Shown piece by piece: positions 31,255 to 43,514 of a stretch of 64,000 nt of DNA. Location: contig NZ_AMPO01000003.1 in NCBI RefSeq assembly GCF_000302455.1, positions 124,001 to 188,000 of the forward strand, read 5' to 3'. The stretch is from Methanobacterium formicicum DSM 3637 (GTDB lineage Archaea > Methanobacteriota > Methanobacteria > Methanobacteriales > Methanobacteriaceae). Positions within the stretch are counted from its first letter, which is position 1. Each line of letters starts with the position of its first letter. Below the pieces are notes generated by a model. That model was not told the origin of the DNA and made no database searches. It saw only the letters and a program-made list of their open reading frames with translations. The position numbers and the translations under genes were made by a program.

Positions 31255-32390
31255 AGTTCTACCGGGTCATGGCGGTCACTCGTCGCGTCTTTCGGGATGT
31301 GGTCAATGACAAGCGCAGCTTAGCAATGCTCTTTTTAGCACCGATATTTGCCATGTGTGTCTTTGGTGTGGCCTTCAGTGGTGATGTGGAAGGGGTTAAT
31401 GTTGTAATAGTTAATCAGGACCAAGGTTACACTCCTGGCTTTGGAAACACCACCTACCTTTCTGATGAGATCATCTCCCACCTGGACACCAAGGTGCTGA
31501 ACATTGAAAACATGAACAGTACTGATGAAGCCCGGGAAAAAGTGGCCAATGGCCAGGCATCAGCAGTCATAATATTTCCTCAGAATTTCACCAGAAACTC
31601 CATGTTAAAAACTACAAATTCATCCTATCCAGATAATGGTCAGATCCTGATCCAGGGTGATGACAGTATAACCAATGTAAAAAATGCCATCCTGAAAACA
31701 GTTAACCAGGCACTTTCTGACACCATGGCAGAACAAGGGGTCAAACCAGCCATCAACATTACTTCTAACCCGATTTATGGACAGGATGCTGATTTTGTTG
31801 ATTTTTTCGTCCCAGGAATTCTGGCTTTTGTAGTTTACCTTTTAACCACCATCCTGACCCTGATCACCTTTGTAGGGGAAAGATCCAGTGGGACCCTGGA
31901 AAGGGTACTGGCCAGTCCAGTGACTGAAGGTGAGATCGTTACTGGATACGCCATTACATTCGGTACCTTTGGAATTATACAGGTTGCACTACTCCTTTCA
32001 ATTGCAATCCTGGTTTTCAACATCATGGTAGTGGGAAATGTGCTCCTGGCATTTTTGGCAGTGGCTATTCTGGCCGTAACCTGCCAGGCCCTGGGGATAC
32101 TCCTTTCAAGCCTTGCTAAACGTCCAGAACAGGCAATACAATTCTTCCCATTTGTAATTTTACCGGCATTCCTGCTTTCAGGTGTTTTCTGGCCCATACA
32201 GGCTATTCCTGAATGGTTAAGACCATTCTCCTATCTGGTTCCTCCCACCTATGCAGTGGATGCTTGCCGTGCAGTCATGCTCAAAGGAGGGGGTCTGGAC
32301 ATGATATGGCCTGATCTACTGGCCCTAATACTGTTTGCAATTGTGTTCATGGTTCTGGCAGTTTACACTCTCCGGAGGGGTAAACAATAA
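31251..32390 (+). CDS. ABC-2 type permease, first subunit
   Basis: 379 residues. One N-terminal helix (SLAMLFLAPIFAMCVFGVAF), a large outer domain of about 150 residues (VVIVNQDQGYTPGF...), then five C-terminal helices including FVPGILAFVVYLLTTILTLITFVGERSSGTLERVLASPV, the ABC2_membrane_3 pattern. With the second permease it would form the membrane channel of a heteromeric exporter. The cargo cannot be read from sequence; related systems export drugs, lipids or Na+. Confidence 0.92.
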   Translation: MKFYRVMAVTRRVFRDVVNDKRSLAMLFLAPIFAMCVFGVAFSGDVEGVNVVIVNQDQGYTPGFGNTTYLSDEIISHLDTKVLNIENMNSTDEAREKVANGQASAVIIFPQNFTRNSMLKTTNSSYPDNGQILIQGDDSITNVKNAILKTVNQALSDTMAEQGVKPAINITSNPIYGQDADFVDFFVPGILAFVVYLLTTILTLITFVGERSSGTLERVLASPVTEGEIVTGYAITFGTFGIIQVALLLSIAILVFNIMVVGNVLLAFLAVAILAVTCQALGILLSSLAKRPEQAIQFFPFVILPAFLLSGVFWPIQAIPEWLRPFSYLVPPTYAVDACRAVMLKGGGLDMIWPDLLALILFAIVFMVLAVYTLRRGKQ

Positions 32391-32451
32391 AATCATTTTT
32401 GGTGTTGGGTAATGAACCACGTTATTTTAAAAAATTTTGGGGGATTAATTA

Positions 32452-33582
32452 ATGGAAAACGACAGTTTCACTGGAATGATAAAACATGTTTTTAAAAATG
32501 GATTAAACAAGCAAACTCTTGGATTAGCCATCATTGCACCACTTATAATCATGATTATTGTGGGGTACATGGTAACCATGGTTGGCACTCAGGATCCGGT
32601 TAAAATAGGAGTGGTGAACTACGATAAGGGACTGGGAAACTTCAGTGCCTCATCAAGTATAATTGAAGAACTAAAAAATCAGGAAAATGTTTCGGTGGTC
32701 TACATTAGCCAGGACCAAATAACAGGAGATCTTAATGATAAAACCATTTCCGCAGCCCTGGTGTTCCCGGAAAATTTCACCACGGATTTAACCAGAAAAA
32801 ATGCCCAGCTAAACATGACTCTGGAGGGAACTGACCAGACCATGAATATACTGGATAGTAAAGCAGTTTCAACTTCTGTCACAGCAGTGGCAGCAAAAAC
32901 TGCCAACATCACCCAGCCTTTAACAGTTAATGTAAATGATTTATACGGAACTGGATTGGATTTCACTGATCTCATACTGTACCGGTTCATGGTTTTGATC
33001 ACACTGGTACTATCACTGATCATAGCTTTAGTGAGAGTTCTCCAGGATAAAAAGACAGGCCTGTTCAGTAGGATGGCCGTATCACCGGTTAAAGGTGTAA
33101 TAGCTTACATTCTGGGCTTGTGTATCTTTGGATTCCTTATAATTCCCATTGTCCTGGCGTTTTTGATCTTTATAATGGGAGCCACTATAGTGGGAAGTCT
33201 TACCAGTGTGGTACTGGTAATGTTGTTGATATCTCTGGTGGGAACATCCCTGGGAGTTCTCTTCACTTCCATCACCCAAACCAGAAACCAGGCATTTGGT
33301 CTTTTTGCTGTGGTTCTTATACTGCAGGTGGTATTCAGCGGATTATTCATACCTGTTAGTCGATTCGACCAGTACACCCAGCTTGTATCCTACAGTTTAC
33401 CCTTTACCTATGCACTGGATGCCATGAAAAGCATAACCATAAAAGGCTTTTCCCTGGCTGATGTGGGAACAGATCTCGTAGCTTTACTGGTAATACTCGC
33501 AGTGGCAGTAATCGTGTCCATGGCTGGTTTGAAGTTGGTGCAAAAATCAGGGGATGATCAAAGAAATGATCAAAAGGTGTGA
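32452..33582 (+). CDS. ABC-2 type permease, second subunit
   Basis: 376 residues, same layout as the first permease (VKIGVVNYDKGLGNFSASSSIIEEL outer domain; LVLSLIIALVRVLQDKKTGLFSRMAVSPVKG; SGLFIPVSRFDQYTQLVSYSLPFTYALDAMKSI) but only distantly similar, so an old duplication. It lies 61 bases after the first and ends the operon. Its C-terminus is hydrophilic (KSGDDQRNDQKV). Confidence 0.92.
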   Translation: MENDSFTGMIKHVFKNGLNKQTLGLAIIAPLIIMIIVGYMVTMVGTQDPVKIGVVNYDKGLGNFSASSSIIEELKNQENVSVVYISQDQITGDLNDKTISAALVFPENFTTDLTRKNAQLNMTLEGTDQTMNILDSKAVSTSVTAVAAKTANITQPLTVNVNDLYGTGLDFTDLILYRFMVLITLVLSLIIALVRVLQDKKTGLFSRMAVSPVKGVIAYILGLCIFGFLIIPIVLAFLIFIMGATIVGSLTSVVLVMLLISLVGTSLGVLFTSITQTRNQAFGLFAVVLILQVVFSGLFIPVSRFDQYTQLVSYSLPFTYALDAMKSITIKGFSLADVGTDLVALLVILAVAVIVSMAGLKLVQKSGDDQRNDQKV

Positions 33583-33608
33583 ATAAATAGGGGAAAATAA
33601 AATGAATT

Positions 33609-33641
33609 CCTCATTTTTAATTTTTTTTAAACTGCATGAGG
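33609..33641. terminator. Bidirectional terminator between permease and mraY-like gene
   Basis: CCTCAT (33609-33614) pairs with ATGAGG (33636-33641) around a loop holding runs of T. The right arm lies within the last codons of the convergent mraY-like gene. It could serve both strands. Confidence 0.45.
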
Positions 33642-34538
33642 GTTATAAAAAAGTCTTCTCATGCCCAAAACGATTAAAAACCTGTTTTTAATAGTTATAG
33701 TGCGCTTTCTAAGTATTATTCTTCGTAAAAGGTCTCCTAGGCCGCCACCGGTCAGTACGTCCATCACCAGGTCACCGTAACCTGGGTTGGGGATTTGAAG
33801 GTTGGTTTCCAGGAAATTTTTAAGATTCTTCTGTCTCAGGAGGGCTATGAGTAGTGCGGTAAAGATTAGAAGGATCAGTACAACTATAAACACTCCTCCA
33901 CTTCCCCAGTTATGGAAATTGGCTATGTTACCGGCCAGCAGAGTGTATGTCACTCCCAGGCCAACTCCGAAGGAGTGATTTCCAACTTCGCCCATCATTA
34001 TCTTTCCCTGGTAATCCAGTGGTGCGTAACCCAGGCATACTGCCAGTAGAATCAGGGCTGGCGAGTATGGATTACCAGTGGTGAGATAGAGAAGGATGGC
34101 CATTAGAAGACCCATTATGATCACCGTTGATGCGCTGGTACCCGGTTGCATGTCCGCGATGTTCATGGGCTGGATCATCAGTGCAATCAGGATGGATGCT
34201 GGTCCAAAATAGGCATATCCAATTACCATAACCAGAAGCATACCTATACCTCTTGAAAGTTGACCAAACTCAAAAGGCATTCCTTTAATCTTTTTTCTAC
34301 CAATTATATCATCTAAAAAAGCGAATATTCCAATTAAAGCTATTAAATAGTTCCCTGGCGGTGGAAAAAATAATAAAAGAACTATAAATGGAGCAATTCC
34401 CACTGCACGGGGGGTTCCGCCCCTTATTGGTGTGTAAAGGTTTCCTCCCAGACGGGTGAATATACTCTTGAATAAGGAGGTTAAAATCCCCGAGAGAATG
34501 AAAATCGCAATTAGCCAAATTAAATCCATGATAATCAT
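33627..34538 (-). CDS. MraY-like phospho-sugar transferase, probably pseudomurein pathway
   Basis: 303 residues with about nine hydrophobic segments. It keeps the key acidic sites of the MraY/WecA superfamily in altered form: FAFLDDIIGRKK (the Asp-Asp pair), NIADMQPGTSAS (in place of NAVNLTDGLDG) and MGEVGNHSFGVGLG (in place of the GDTGS loop). It would transfer a phosphosugar from a nucleotide sugar to polyprenyl phosphate, the first membrane step of pseudomurein or a glycan. The Glu in GEVGN in place of Asp marks the divergent archaeal group. The MurG-like gene is about 4 kb away. Confidence 0.75.
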   Translation of the reverse strand: MIIMDLIWLIAIFILSGILTSLFKSIFTRLGGNLYTPIRGGTPRAVGIAPFIVLLLFFPPPGNYLIALIGIFAFLDDIIGRKKIKGMPFEFGQLSRGIGMLLVMVIGYAYFGPASILIALMIQPMNIADMQPGTSASTVIIMGLLMAILLYLTTGNPYSPALILLAVCLGYAPLDYQGKIMMGEVGNHSFGVGLGVTYTLLAGNIANFHNWGSGGVFIVVLILLIFTALLIALLRQKNLKNFLETNLQIPNPGYGDLVMDVLTGGGLGDLLRRIILRKRTITIKNRFLIVLGMRRLFYNPHAV

Positions 34539-34665
34539 TTAACATCACTTATAATAAAATATTTACGATAAATATGTAGGTCAGTCTGGTATTCCATTGA
34601 TATATCAGAAGTTTACTTTAAAAACCTGAATACTTAAATTTGCCATTAGTTTGGTAAGTTCTGCT

Positions 34666-35898
34666 TCAGGGACCTATATGTCCTTCAGAAGTTTGGGCAA
34701 TGACAGTTTTAAGTCCAGTATCATTTAAAATCTTTTTTACTTGCATCATCTCTAAATAAGAGGGCAATATAAGTTCTTTCTTCCTGAATTCACCTCGATA
34801 ATCAAGCACACAAACCTGAGTATCATCCTTTAAATTCACTATTTTTCTACCCATTTCTTCCACTTCTTCTAGGGAGATAAGGTTTTGATTGTAGGGTATG
34901 CCAATTCCCAGGAATAAATTATCATGATATTCTGTTAGAGCATATTCAACAGCAGCCCATGATGTTTTAAGGTATTTATCTGCCAGTTCAGTATCATTGA
35001 GCCCGGTTATTCTCTGGAAAGTCCGGGTATGAATTCCCTTAAGATCCACTCCTAATTCTGTCATTCCGGCTTTAACCAATTGGTCAATGTAGGGGGTGGT
35101 GAGTACTGTTCCATTGGTGTCCACGTGAATGTGAATATCGTTATCCTCATTACGGATATATTTAATCAATTCTAGGAGCCAGTGGGGATTTAAGGTACTT
35201 TCCCCACCAGATATCGCTATCCTGTCAACTTGGTGTTGTATACTGAGTCCAAGAAGTATCCTGGCGGTTTCTTCAGCATCCATGAGATGTCCTCGGGCAG
35301 TAAATGCCATGCCATAATTCTGGCACTGGGGGCAGCGTAAATTACATCCATGGGTGAAACAGTTAATTTCTACAGGGTATTCATTTTTTTTAAGCTGATA
35401 GGGAGTTCCCACCCCACCTACAGTATGGGCTCCGAATCCACTTACTACCCGTAATGCAGGCATTTGGCCGAGTAATTCAATTTTCATACCTTCATGTAAT
35501 GGTGTGATACAGGAAAGTGCGTATCTACCATCAACTTTCACTGCACAGGACCAGCAACCTCCTGAAAGGCAGGGCATGGTACTGGTTGGTATTAAATTAC
35601 TTTCAGATGGTTCGAATGGGAATTCAGTGATTATCACTCCTGCATCACGTAGAGCATCCCTGATGAGGCCAGATGTTTTTATTTTTTCACCATTAACATG
35701 TACTGTTTTTTCAGAGGATGCCGTGGCTAAATTATCCTTTCGGACTATAATGGCAGTTTCGGGACAGGCAATGGCACAGGCTCCACAGCCAACACACTCA
35801 TCTTCATTTAAACTTCTCCAGGCACTTCCTGCAGGACAGAGAACCATTTCACACATTCGGCAGTGAATACACTTATCTTTATCCCTGATGACTTTCAT
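34666..35898 (-). CDS. Radical SAM protein with 2[4Fe-4S] and [2Fe-2S] ferredoxin domains
   Basis: 410 residues in three modules. Residues 1-50: two [4Fe-4S] motifs, CIHCRMCEMVLCP and CVGCGACAIACP. Residues about 66-145: a Fer2-like [2Fe-2S] domain, CLSGGCWSCAVKVDGRYALSC, resembling the CxxGxCGxC...C loop of sarcosine/proline dehydrogenase ferredoxin subunits. Residues about 175-410: a radical SAM barrel with CNLRCPQC and ISGGESTLNP. The C-terminal part resembles pyruvate-formate-lyase-activating and AmmeMemoRadiSam-type enzymes, but I do not recognise the exact family. The built-in ferredoxins may deliver electrons to the SAM cluster. It is a single gene. Confidence 0.85.
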   Translation of the reverse strand: MKVIRDKDKCIHCRMCEMVLCPAGSAWRSLNEDECVGCGACAIACPETAIIVRKDNLATASSEKTVHVNGEKIKTSGLIRDALRDAGVIITEFPFEPSESNLIPTSTMPCLSGGCWSCAVKVDGRYALSCITPLHEGMKIELLGQMPALRVVSGFGAHTVGGVGTPYQLKKNEYPVEINCFTHGCNLRCPQCQNYGMAFTARGHLMDAEETARILLGLSIQHQVDRIAISGGESTLNPHWLLELIKYIRNEDNDIHIHVDTNGTVLTTPYIDQLVKAGMTELGVDLKGIHTRTFQRITGLNDTELADKYLKTSWAAVEYALTEYHDNLFLGIGIPYNQNLISLEEVEEMGRKIVNLKDDTQVCVLDYRGEFRKKELILPSYLEMMQVKKILNDTGLKTVIAQTSEGHIGP

Positions 35899-36027
35899 TC
35901 AAATTGAACCTCGCTTCAATTAAGGAAATTAAAAAGTGTCATTAAAAACCAATTATTTAACAGGGCGGCCATTTAACGAAAAATATTAGTTTCAGTCTAT
36001 TCTTTCAGTCTATTATTTTCAAATCTG

Positions 36028-37089
36028 TTAATTCAGCGTGTACCTTAATAAAGCAGCAACTCCGCCCAGGGCACCCAACTGTTTCCCACCATCGTGTTCA
36101 CTGCTTATGACCATTACTTTACCTCCCAGGTTTTCAACCAGATCCATGATCTTTTCTATGTCCCGTTCACGGAGCAGCTCGTCGATTATCAGCAGTTCTT
36201 CAACAGCCCCTGCTTCGGCGGCAGTTTTAACCTCCTTTTTCCCGTAGGTTACCATGTTGGAGCTTTTCCCGATTTCTTCCAGAACACGGGCTATCATGCG
36301 TGTTTCCTGGGCAATCCGTCCTTCGGTGGCCATTTCTTCCAGGATACCCTTCTGCAGCACCTCGTGAATTCCGGATCGTCCTCCGGCACCGGTACTTTCC
36401 AACCGGGAAATACGGGTGATATCCGGATATTTCTGGCTGAGGAACTGATAAAAATCATTTTTACCAAATCCGGGTCCGGCAATAACTATGCCTTCAATGC
36501 CCTCAAATTTTTCAATGGTGCTGACAATTTCCTGGTAAAAATTATCAATGACCTTCTGACGGTTTTTCTGGATGTTCCTTTTTCCAGAGATTCCCCCAAT
36601 AATCGGCCCGTAATACTCCACTCCATACTGCCTTAAAATGCCCATATCGGCATTATCATCCTCAATTACCACTACCAGAGCTTTTGGTATTTTAGAAGCT
36701 TCTATAGATTCTTTAATTCGTTTACGATGCCACCTGGACCATCTTTCCTTCTGTATTTTCACAGAATTGTTGAGCTTCAAATCCAGGGTGTGGTGGGAAC
36801 CCAGTGAAACCATGTCTTCCGGTCCCCTTTCAATAACTCCCTTTGCCCGCAGTTTTCCGGTGTATTTGTGGAAACTGATGCTTTCCACTCTTATCCCCAT
36901 GAAAAATGTTTTTTTAATCCCTCTGTCACTTCGCAGGCGTTCTCCTGTGGTGTCCTGTATACGGCGGGTGGTTCGGGATGAGACCAGGTCTCCTGGTTCT
37001 ATTAAGTGGGAAAGATGCCAGAGGTCATCCAGAGTTTCGGGAAATAACTCTATAATTCCTCTTTTGGTGTCCTGATGAACTATACGCAT
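36028..37089 (-). CDS. pelA: Pelota (Dom34) mRNA surveillance factor
   Basis: 353 residues, full length. It recognises stalled ribosomes and, with aEF1A, starts no-go decay and ribosome rescue. An Sm-like N-terminal domain (MRIVHQDTKRGIIELFPETLDDLWHLSHLIEPGDLV) is followed by an eRF1-like middle domain (VVVIEDDNADMGILRQYGVEY, EGIVIAGPGFGKNDFYQFL) and a C-terminal L7Ae-like domain (VEELLIIDELLRER, VMVISSEHDGGKQLGALGGVAALLRY). As in all pelota proteins the GGQ loop of release factors is absent. It is a single gene. Confidence 0.97.
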   Translation of the reverse strand: MRIVHQDTKRGIIELFPETLDDLWHLSHLIEPGDLVSSRTTRRIQDTTGERLRSDRGIKKTFFMGIRVESISFHKYTGKLRAKGVIERGPEDMVSLGSHHTLDLKLNNSVKIQKERWSRWHRKRIKESIEASKIPKALVVVIEDDNADMGILRQYGVEYYGPIIGGISGKRNIQKNRQKVIDNFYQEIVSTIEKFEGIEGIVIAGPGFGKNDFYQFLSQKYPDITRISRLESTGAGGRSGIHEVLQKGILEEMATEGRIAQETRMIARVLEEIGKSSNMVTYGKKEVKTAAEAGAVEELLIIDELLRERDIEKIMDLVENLGGKVMVISSEHDGGKQLGALGGVAALLRYTLN

Positions 37090-37429
37090 TTTAATACCTT
37101 TATTTTGAATTTATGTGGATTGATGTATTCTAAGTGGATGTATTTTAAGAATTTTATACAGATTTTTCGATGAATTGTTAAGAATTAATTTTGATGTTAT
37201 AATTAATTTGGAACTATCCAAAAATGATTCTCACTATGGAATGAAAATAACTTGGGAAAATAACTTTAGGAATGAAATAACTTAGCTGTTTTTATCCCTA
37301 TATTTTCCGTGTTTTATCTTTTAATCTTTTTCCAACATCCTTAATTTCTCTTATCTAACTCATAAGTTTTGTTCCTTTAATCATAACTTATATATAAAAT
37401 GTATTACATATTATGGGTTGGTGATTAAA
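37090..37429. promoter_or_regulatory. Intergenic region with promoter of the 37430 gene
   Basis: 340 AT-rich bases. A TATA element (CTTATATATAAAA, about 37387-37399) lies some 35 bases before the ATG at 37430, predicting a very short leader. Nothing else is recognised. Confidence 0.45.
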
Positions 37430-37750
37430 ATGGACAGTCAACTGGAAAGTAAAATAAAAGAAACCCTGGATAATGTAAAACCGTGGCAAAGGGTTCCAAC
37501 GTCTTTGGATGGTGTATTCCTGATTAAAGCTCCAACCCGGGGTGATCAGGAGAGTATTATGGTAGAAATAAATCCTTTAGATGAGTTTGGGCGACCCATT
37601 AAACGTAGGGGTATATTTATACAGCAGAAAATTCAGCTGGAAATGTTTTTGGAAGTGATGCAAAAACCAAGACTCATGGAGTTTATGGAGACACTGGATT
37701 CTATGGCAGGAAATGTAGGTAAAGAGAAGGTCGGAACACTGAAAATTTAG
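37430..37750 (+). CDS. Small conserved archaeal protein, function unknown (possibly DUF5611)
   Basis: 106 residues from the ATG at 37430, with GGTGAT just before it; a TTG at 37418 is less likely. A compact mixed protein with no cysteines, Cys-His clusters or catalytic motif: DGVFLIKAPTRGDQESIMVEINPLDEFGRPIKRRGIFIQ (strand-rich, residues 25-63) and a helical C-terminus. It looks like a stand-alone conserved domain, perhaps the archaeal DUF5611 family; I am unsure of that name. Confidence 0.7.
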   Translation: MDSQLESKIKETLDNVKPWQRVPTSLDGVFLIKAPTRGDQESIMVEINPLDEFGRPIKRRGIFIQQKIQLEMFLEVMQKPRLMEFMETLDSMAGNVGKEKVGTLKI

Positions 37751-37973
37751 TTTGATGCTGTTATTTGAATGTATGGTGTGTTTCATCTATAGATCCAGGA
37801 ATCCTCAGCACATTGAATGATTCTTCTACTTGGATTACGGAGTTCTTCTGCAGATTATATGATTATCCTGCTTGGATTACCGGATACTCATGGAGTTACA
37901 AATAATTTAATGTGGAAATAATTCATCAGTGACATGAAAAATTTAATATCCTTCGCTGCATAATAGATAATCT

Positions 37974-39278
37974 ATGCATGTAGCGGTTATAGGCGGGACC
38001 CGGGGACTGGGAAACTGGATAGCTAATTTTCTTCAGGAGAAGGGATGTCAGATTACCCTCACCGGTAGAAATTCCATTGTTGGAGAAGATATAGCCAATA
38101 AAATGGGTGTATTATATACATCAGACAACATACAGGCAGCATCACATGCAAATGTGGTAATAATAGCAGTTCCCATTGAATTCACATCTCAGACCATAAA
38201 GGAAGTGGCACCCCACCTTCAGGAAGGATCACTGCTGGTGGATGTGACATCGGTTAAAGAATTACCCGCAGAAACCATGCAAAAATACGCTCCTCCTGGT
38301 GTGGAAGTACTTCCTACCCATCCCATGTTTGGTCCCAGGATAAGATCGCTGGAGGGACAGGTAATAGTGCTCACCCCTCAAAAAAAAGGGAAATGGTACC
38401 CAAAGGTTTTAGAACTATTAAAATTAGAAAGGGCCCGTATTCTAGAGACAACACCAGAACAGCACGACCGAATGATGAGTATTGTTCAGGGTTTAACCCA
38501 TTTTGCTTACATCGCCATAGCCAGCACCATTGAAAAGATGGGAGTGGATATAAAAGAATCTCGCAAATTTGCCAGCCCCATTTACAATCTGATGCTGGAT
38601 ATGGTGGCCCGAATTGTGGCTCAAAATCCTTACCTTTACTATTCCATTCAAACTCAGAATAAATACATTCCTGAAGTTCACCAAACATTCCTGGAGACAT
38701 TTCAAGATCTTAAATCCATGATAAGCGATGAAAATCAGGATGAATTTGTAAAAGCAATGAGTTCTGCTGCTAAACATTTAAATGATCTGGAAGCCTCTCT
38801 GGGAAGATCAGATAAAGCCATATCTGCTTTGAATGCCGAGGTAACCCACCTTAAAAACTCGGTGGGAATGGAAGTGGGCCTGCGCCACATGTACTCTGGA
38901 AAAGTCCATCTAGGTATCCTGGAGTCATTATCTCCTGATTTTGTTATTTTGAAAGAAAATAACCGAACTGTGAAGCTCAAACTTTCCAACATTGAAGTTT
39001 TAAGTGGTGAAGAATTAAAATCATGGAAAACTGGTAATCTACCTTTGAAGAAACTGGATGTTTCTGTGGTTTTACCGGAAACCTCTCAACCAGAGTTAAT
39101 TTCCAGAGTCATCAGATCAATAGAAGGGGTGGTGAGTTCTGAAGTTAAGGATGTTTATTATGGAGGTCAGATTCCAGAGGGCAAAAAAAGTATCACTTTT
39201 ACCTACCAGGTGTTATCGCTGGAATCCATGGAAAGGGTCCAGGAACTTCTAACTGGATTTGGTGGCATAATCCGTTAA
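37974..39278 (+). CDS. tyrA: Prephenate dehydrogenase with an extra C-terminal domain
   Basis: 434 residues. NAD(P) binding by VIGGTRGLGNWIANFLQEKG; DVTSVKELPAETMQ; catalytic and substrate region LPTHPMFGPR and ERARILETTPEQHDRMMSIVQGLTH with the family His. It oxidatively decarboxylates prephenate towards tyrosine. Residues about 290-355 form a small strand-rich module (YSGKVHLGILESLSPDFVILKENNRTVKLKLSNIEVL), and residues about 355-434 (KKLDVSVVLP...VKDVYYGGQIPEGKKSITFTYQV...GFGGIIR) resemble the ferredoxin-fold anticodon-binding domain of PheT. That may be an amino-acid-sensing or RNA-related part. A bare core would be about 280 residues. Confidence 0.92.
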   Translation: MHVAVIGGTRGLGNWIANFLQEKGCQITLTGRNSIVGEDIANKMGVLYTSDNIQAASHANVVIIAVPIEFTSQTIKEVAPHLQEGSLLVDVTSVKELPAETMQKYAPPGVEVLPTHPMFGPRIRSLEGQVIVLTPQKKGKWYPKVLELLKLERARILETTPEQHDRMMSIVQGLTHFAYIAIASTIEKMGVDIKESRKFASPIYNLMLDMVARIVAQNPYLYYSIQTQNKYIPEVHQTFLETFQDLKSMISDENQDEFVKAMSSAAKHLNDLEASLGRSDKAISALNAEVTHLKNSVGMEVGLRHMYSGKVHLGILESLSPDFVILKENNRTVKLKLSNIEVLSGEELKSWKTGNLPLKKLDVSVVLPETSQPELISRVIRSIEGVVSSEVKDVYYGGQIPEGKKSITFTYQVLSLESMERVQELLTGFGGIIR

Positions 39279-39408
39279 AAATTGAAATTCACTTTAATAA
39301 CTGAATTAAATTTGTTTTTAAACTTTTTTAAGGTTTTTTTTTTAAATGATTATTATTATTTTCGATTCTCTCTTTTTTGTTGGAACTTCATAAAGAAATA
39401 ATAACCAC

Positions 39409-39446
<38 letters not shown>

Positions 39447-39540
39447 TAAGTTAACTAAATACACTAATGATTTATATTTATTTTTTAATAGATAAATTAT
39501 TTTCATTCAAGATATAAAAGAATTTACAGGGGGAATTATC

Positions 39541-41739
<2,199 letters not shown>

Positions 41740-42141
41740 AACCCAGTACGACTCCAACTCCAAAAAAATATCATAATTGCAACTTGTAAAACCTTAAGAC
41801 CTTAAAACCCCCTAACTGGAGGAGATTCTATATAAATCTAATGGAATCTTCTCCTTTTTTTTATTTTGTATCTATTCATGAATTTTAACCTATTTTACCA
41901 TAATCTATTTTACCATACTTTATTTAACCTAACAAATTGTGCTCAATCTTATTTTCGCCTTTGTTATCCACACTCTTCACACGAATTACTTATCTCCAAT
42001 TGCACTGGTCTACAATAAAATGTAAAAACGATAAATATTATCAGGGAACAGGGAGACTTTATTATATTAGAACAGAGAATTAACATTTATAACTTGATAT
42101 TATTTTAGTATTGATTTGACATGGATGTAACGGTGATAACA
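41740..42141. other. Intergenic region with terminator and ahcY promoter
   Basis: 400 AT-rich bases. The terminator at 41818-41862 ends the cdc48-like gene; the remainder carries the ahcY promoter (TTTATTATATTAG near 42058-42070). No gene is seen. Confidence 0.5.
41818..41862 (+). terminator. Hairpin-plus-T terminator of the cdc48-like gene
   Basis: GGAGGAGATTC (41818-41828) pairs with GAATCTTCTCC (41844-41854), eleven base pairs with one G-U, followed by eight T. This is a factor-independent-like terminator, uncommon in this window. Confidence 0.8.
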
Positions 42142-43395
<1,254 letters not shown>

Positions 43396-43514
43396 AAAAC
43401 CTAAAAAAGTTCAATAAGTTTTATTAACCTATTAAATCCATAATTGGTTTAATTGGCCCGATGAGTTGAGTTGCAAACTATAAAAGTTCAATGGGCTGTA
43501 TTAAGGGACTAAAA

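Noticed and set aside
34666..35898. Methanogenesis marker 10 (McrA arginine methylase)
   Set aside because: Similar length and radical SAM core, but the N-terminal ferredoxin modules do not fit what I know of Mmp10.
36094..36636. 180-residue frame opposite pelota
   Set aside because: Antisense shadow of a well-conserved gene.
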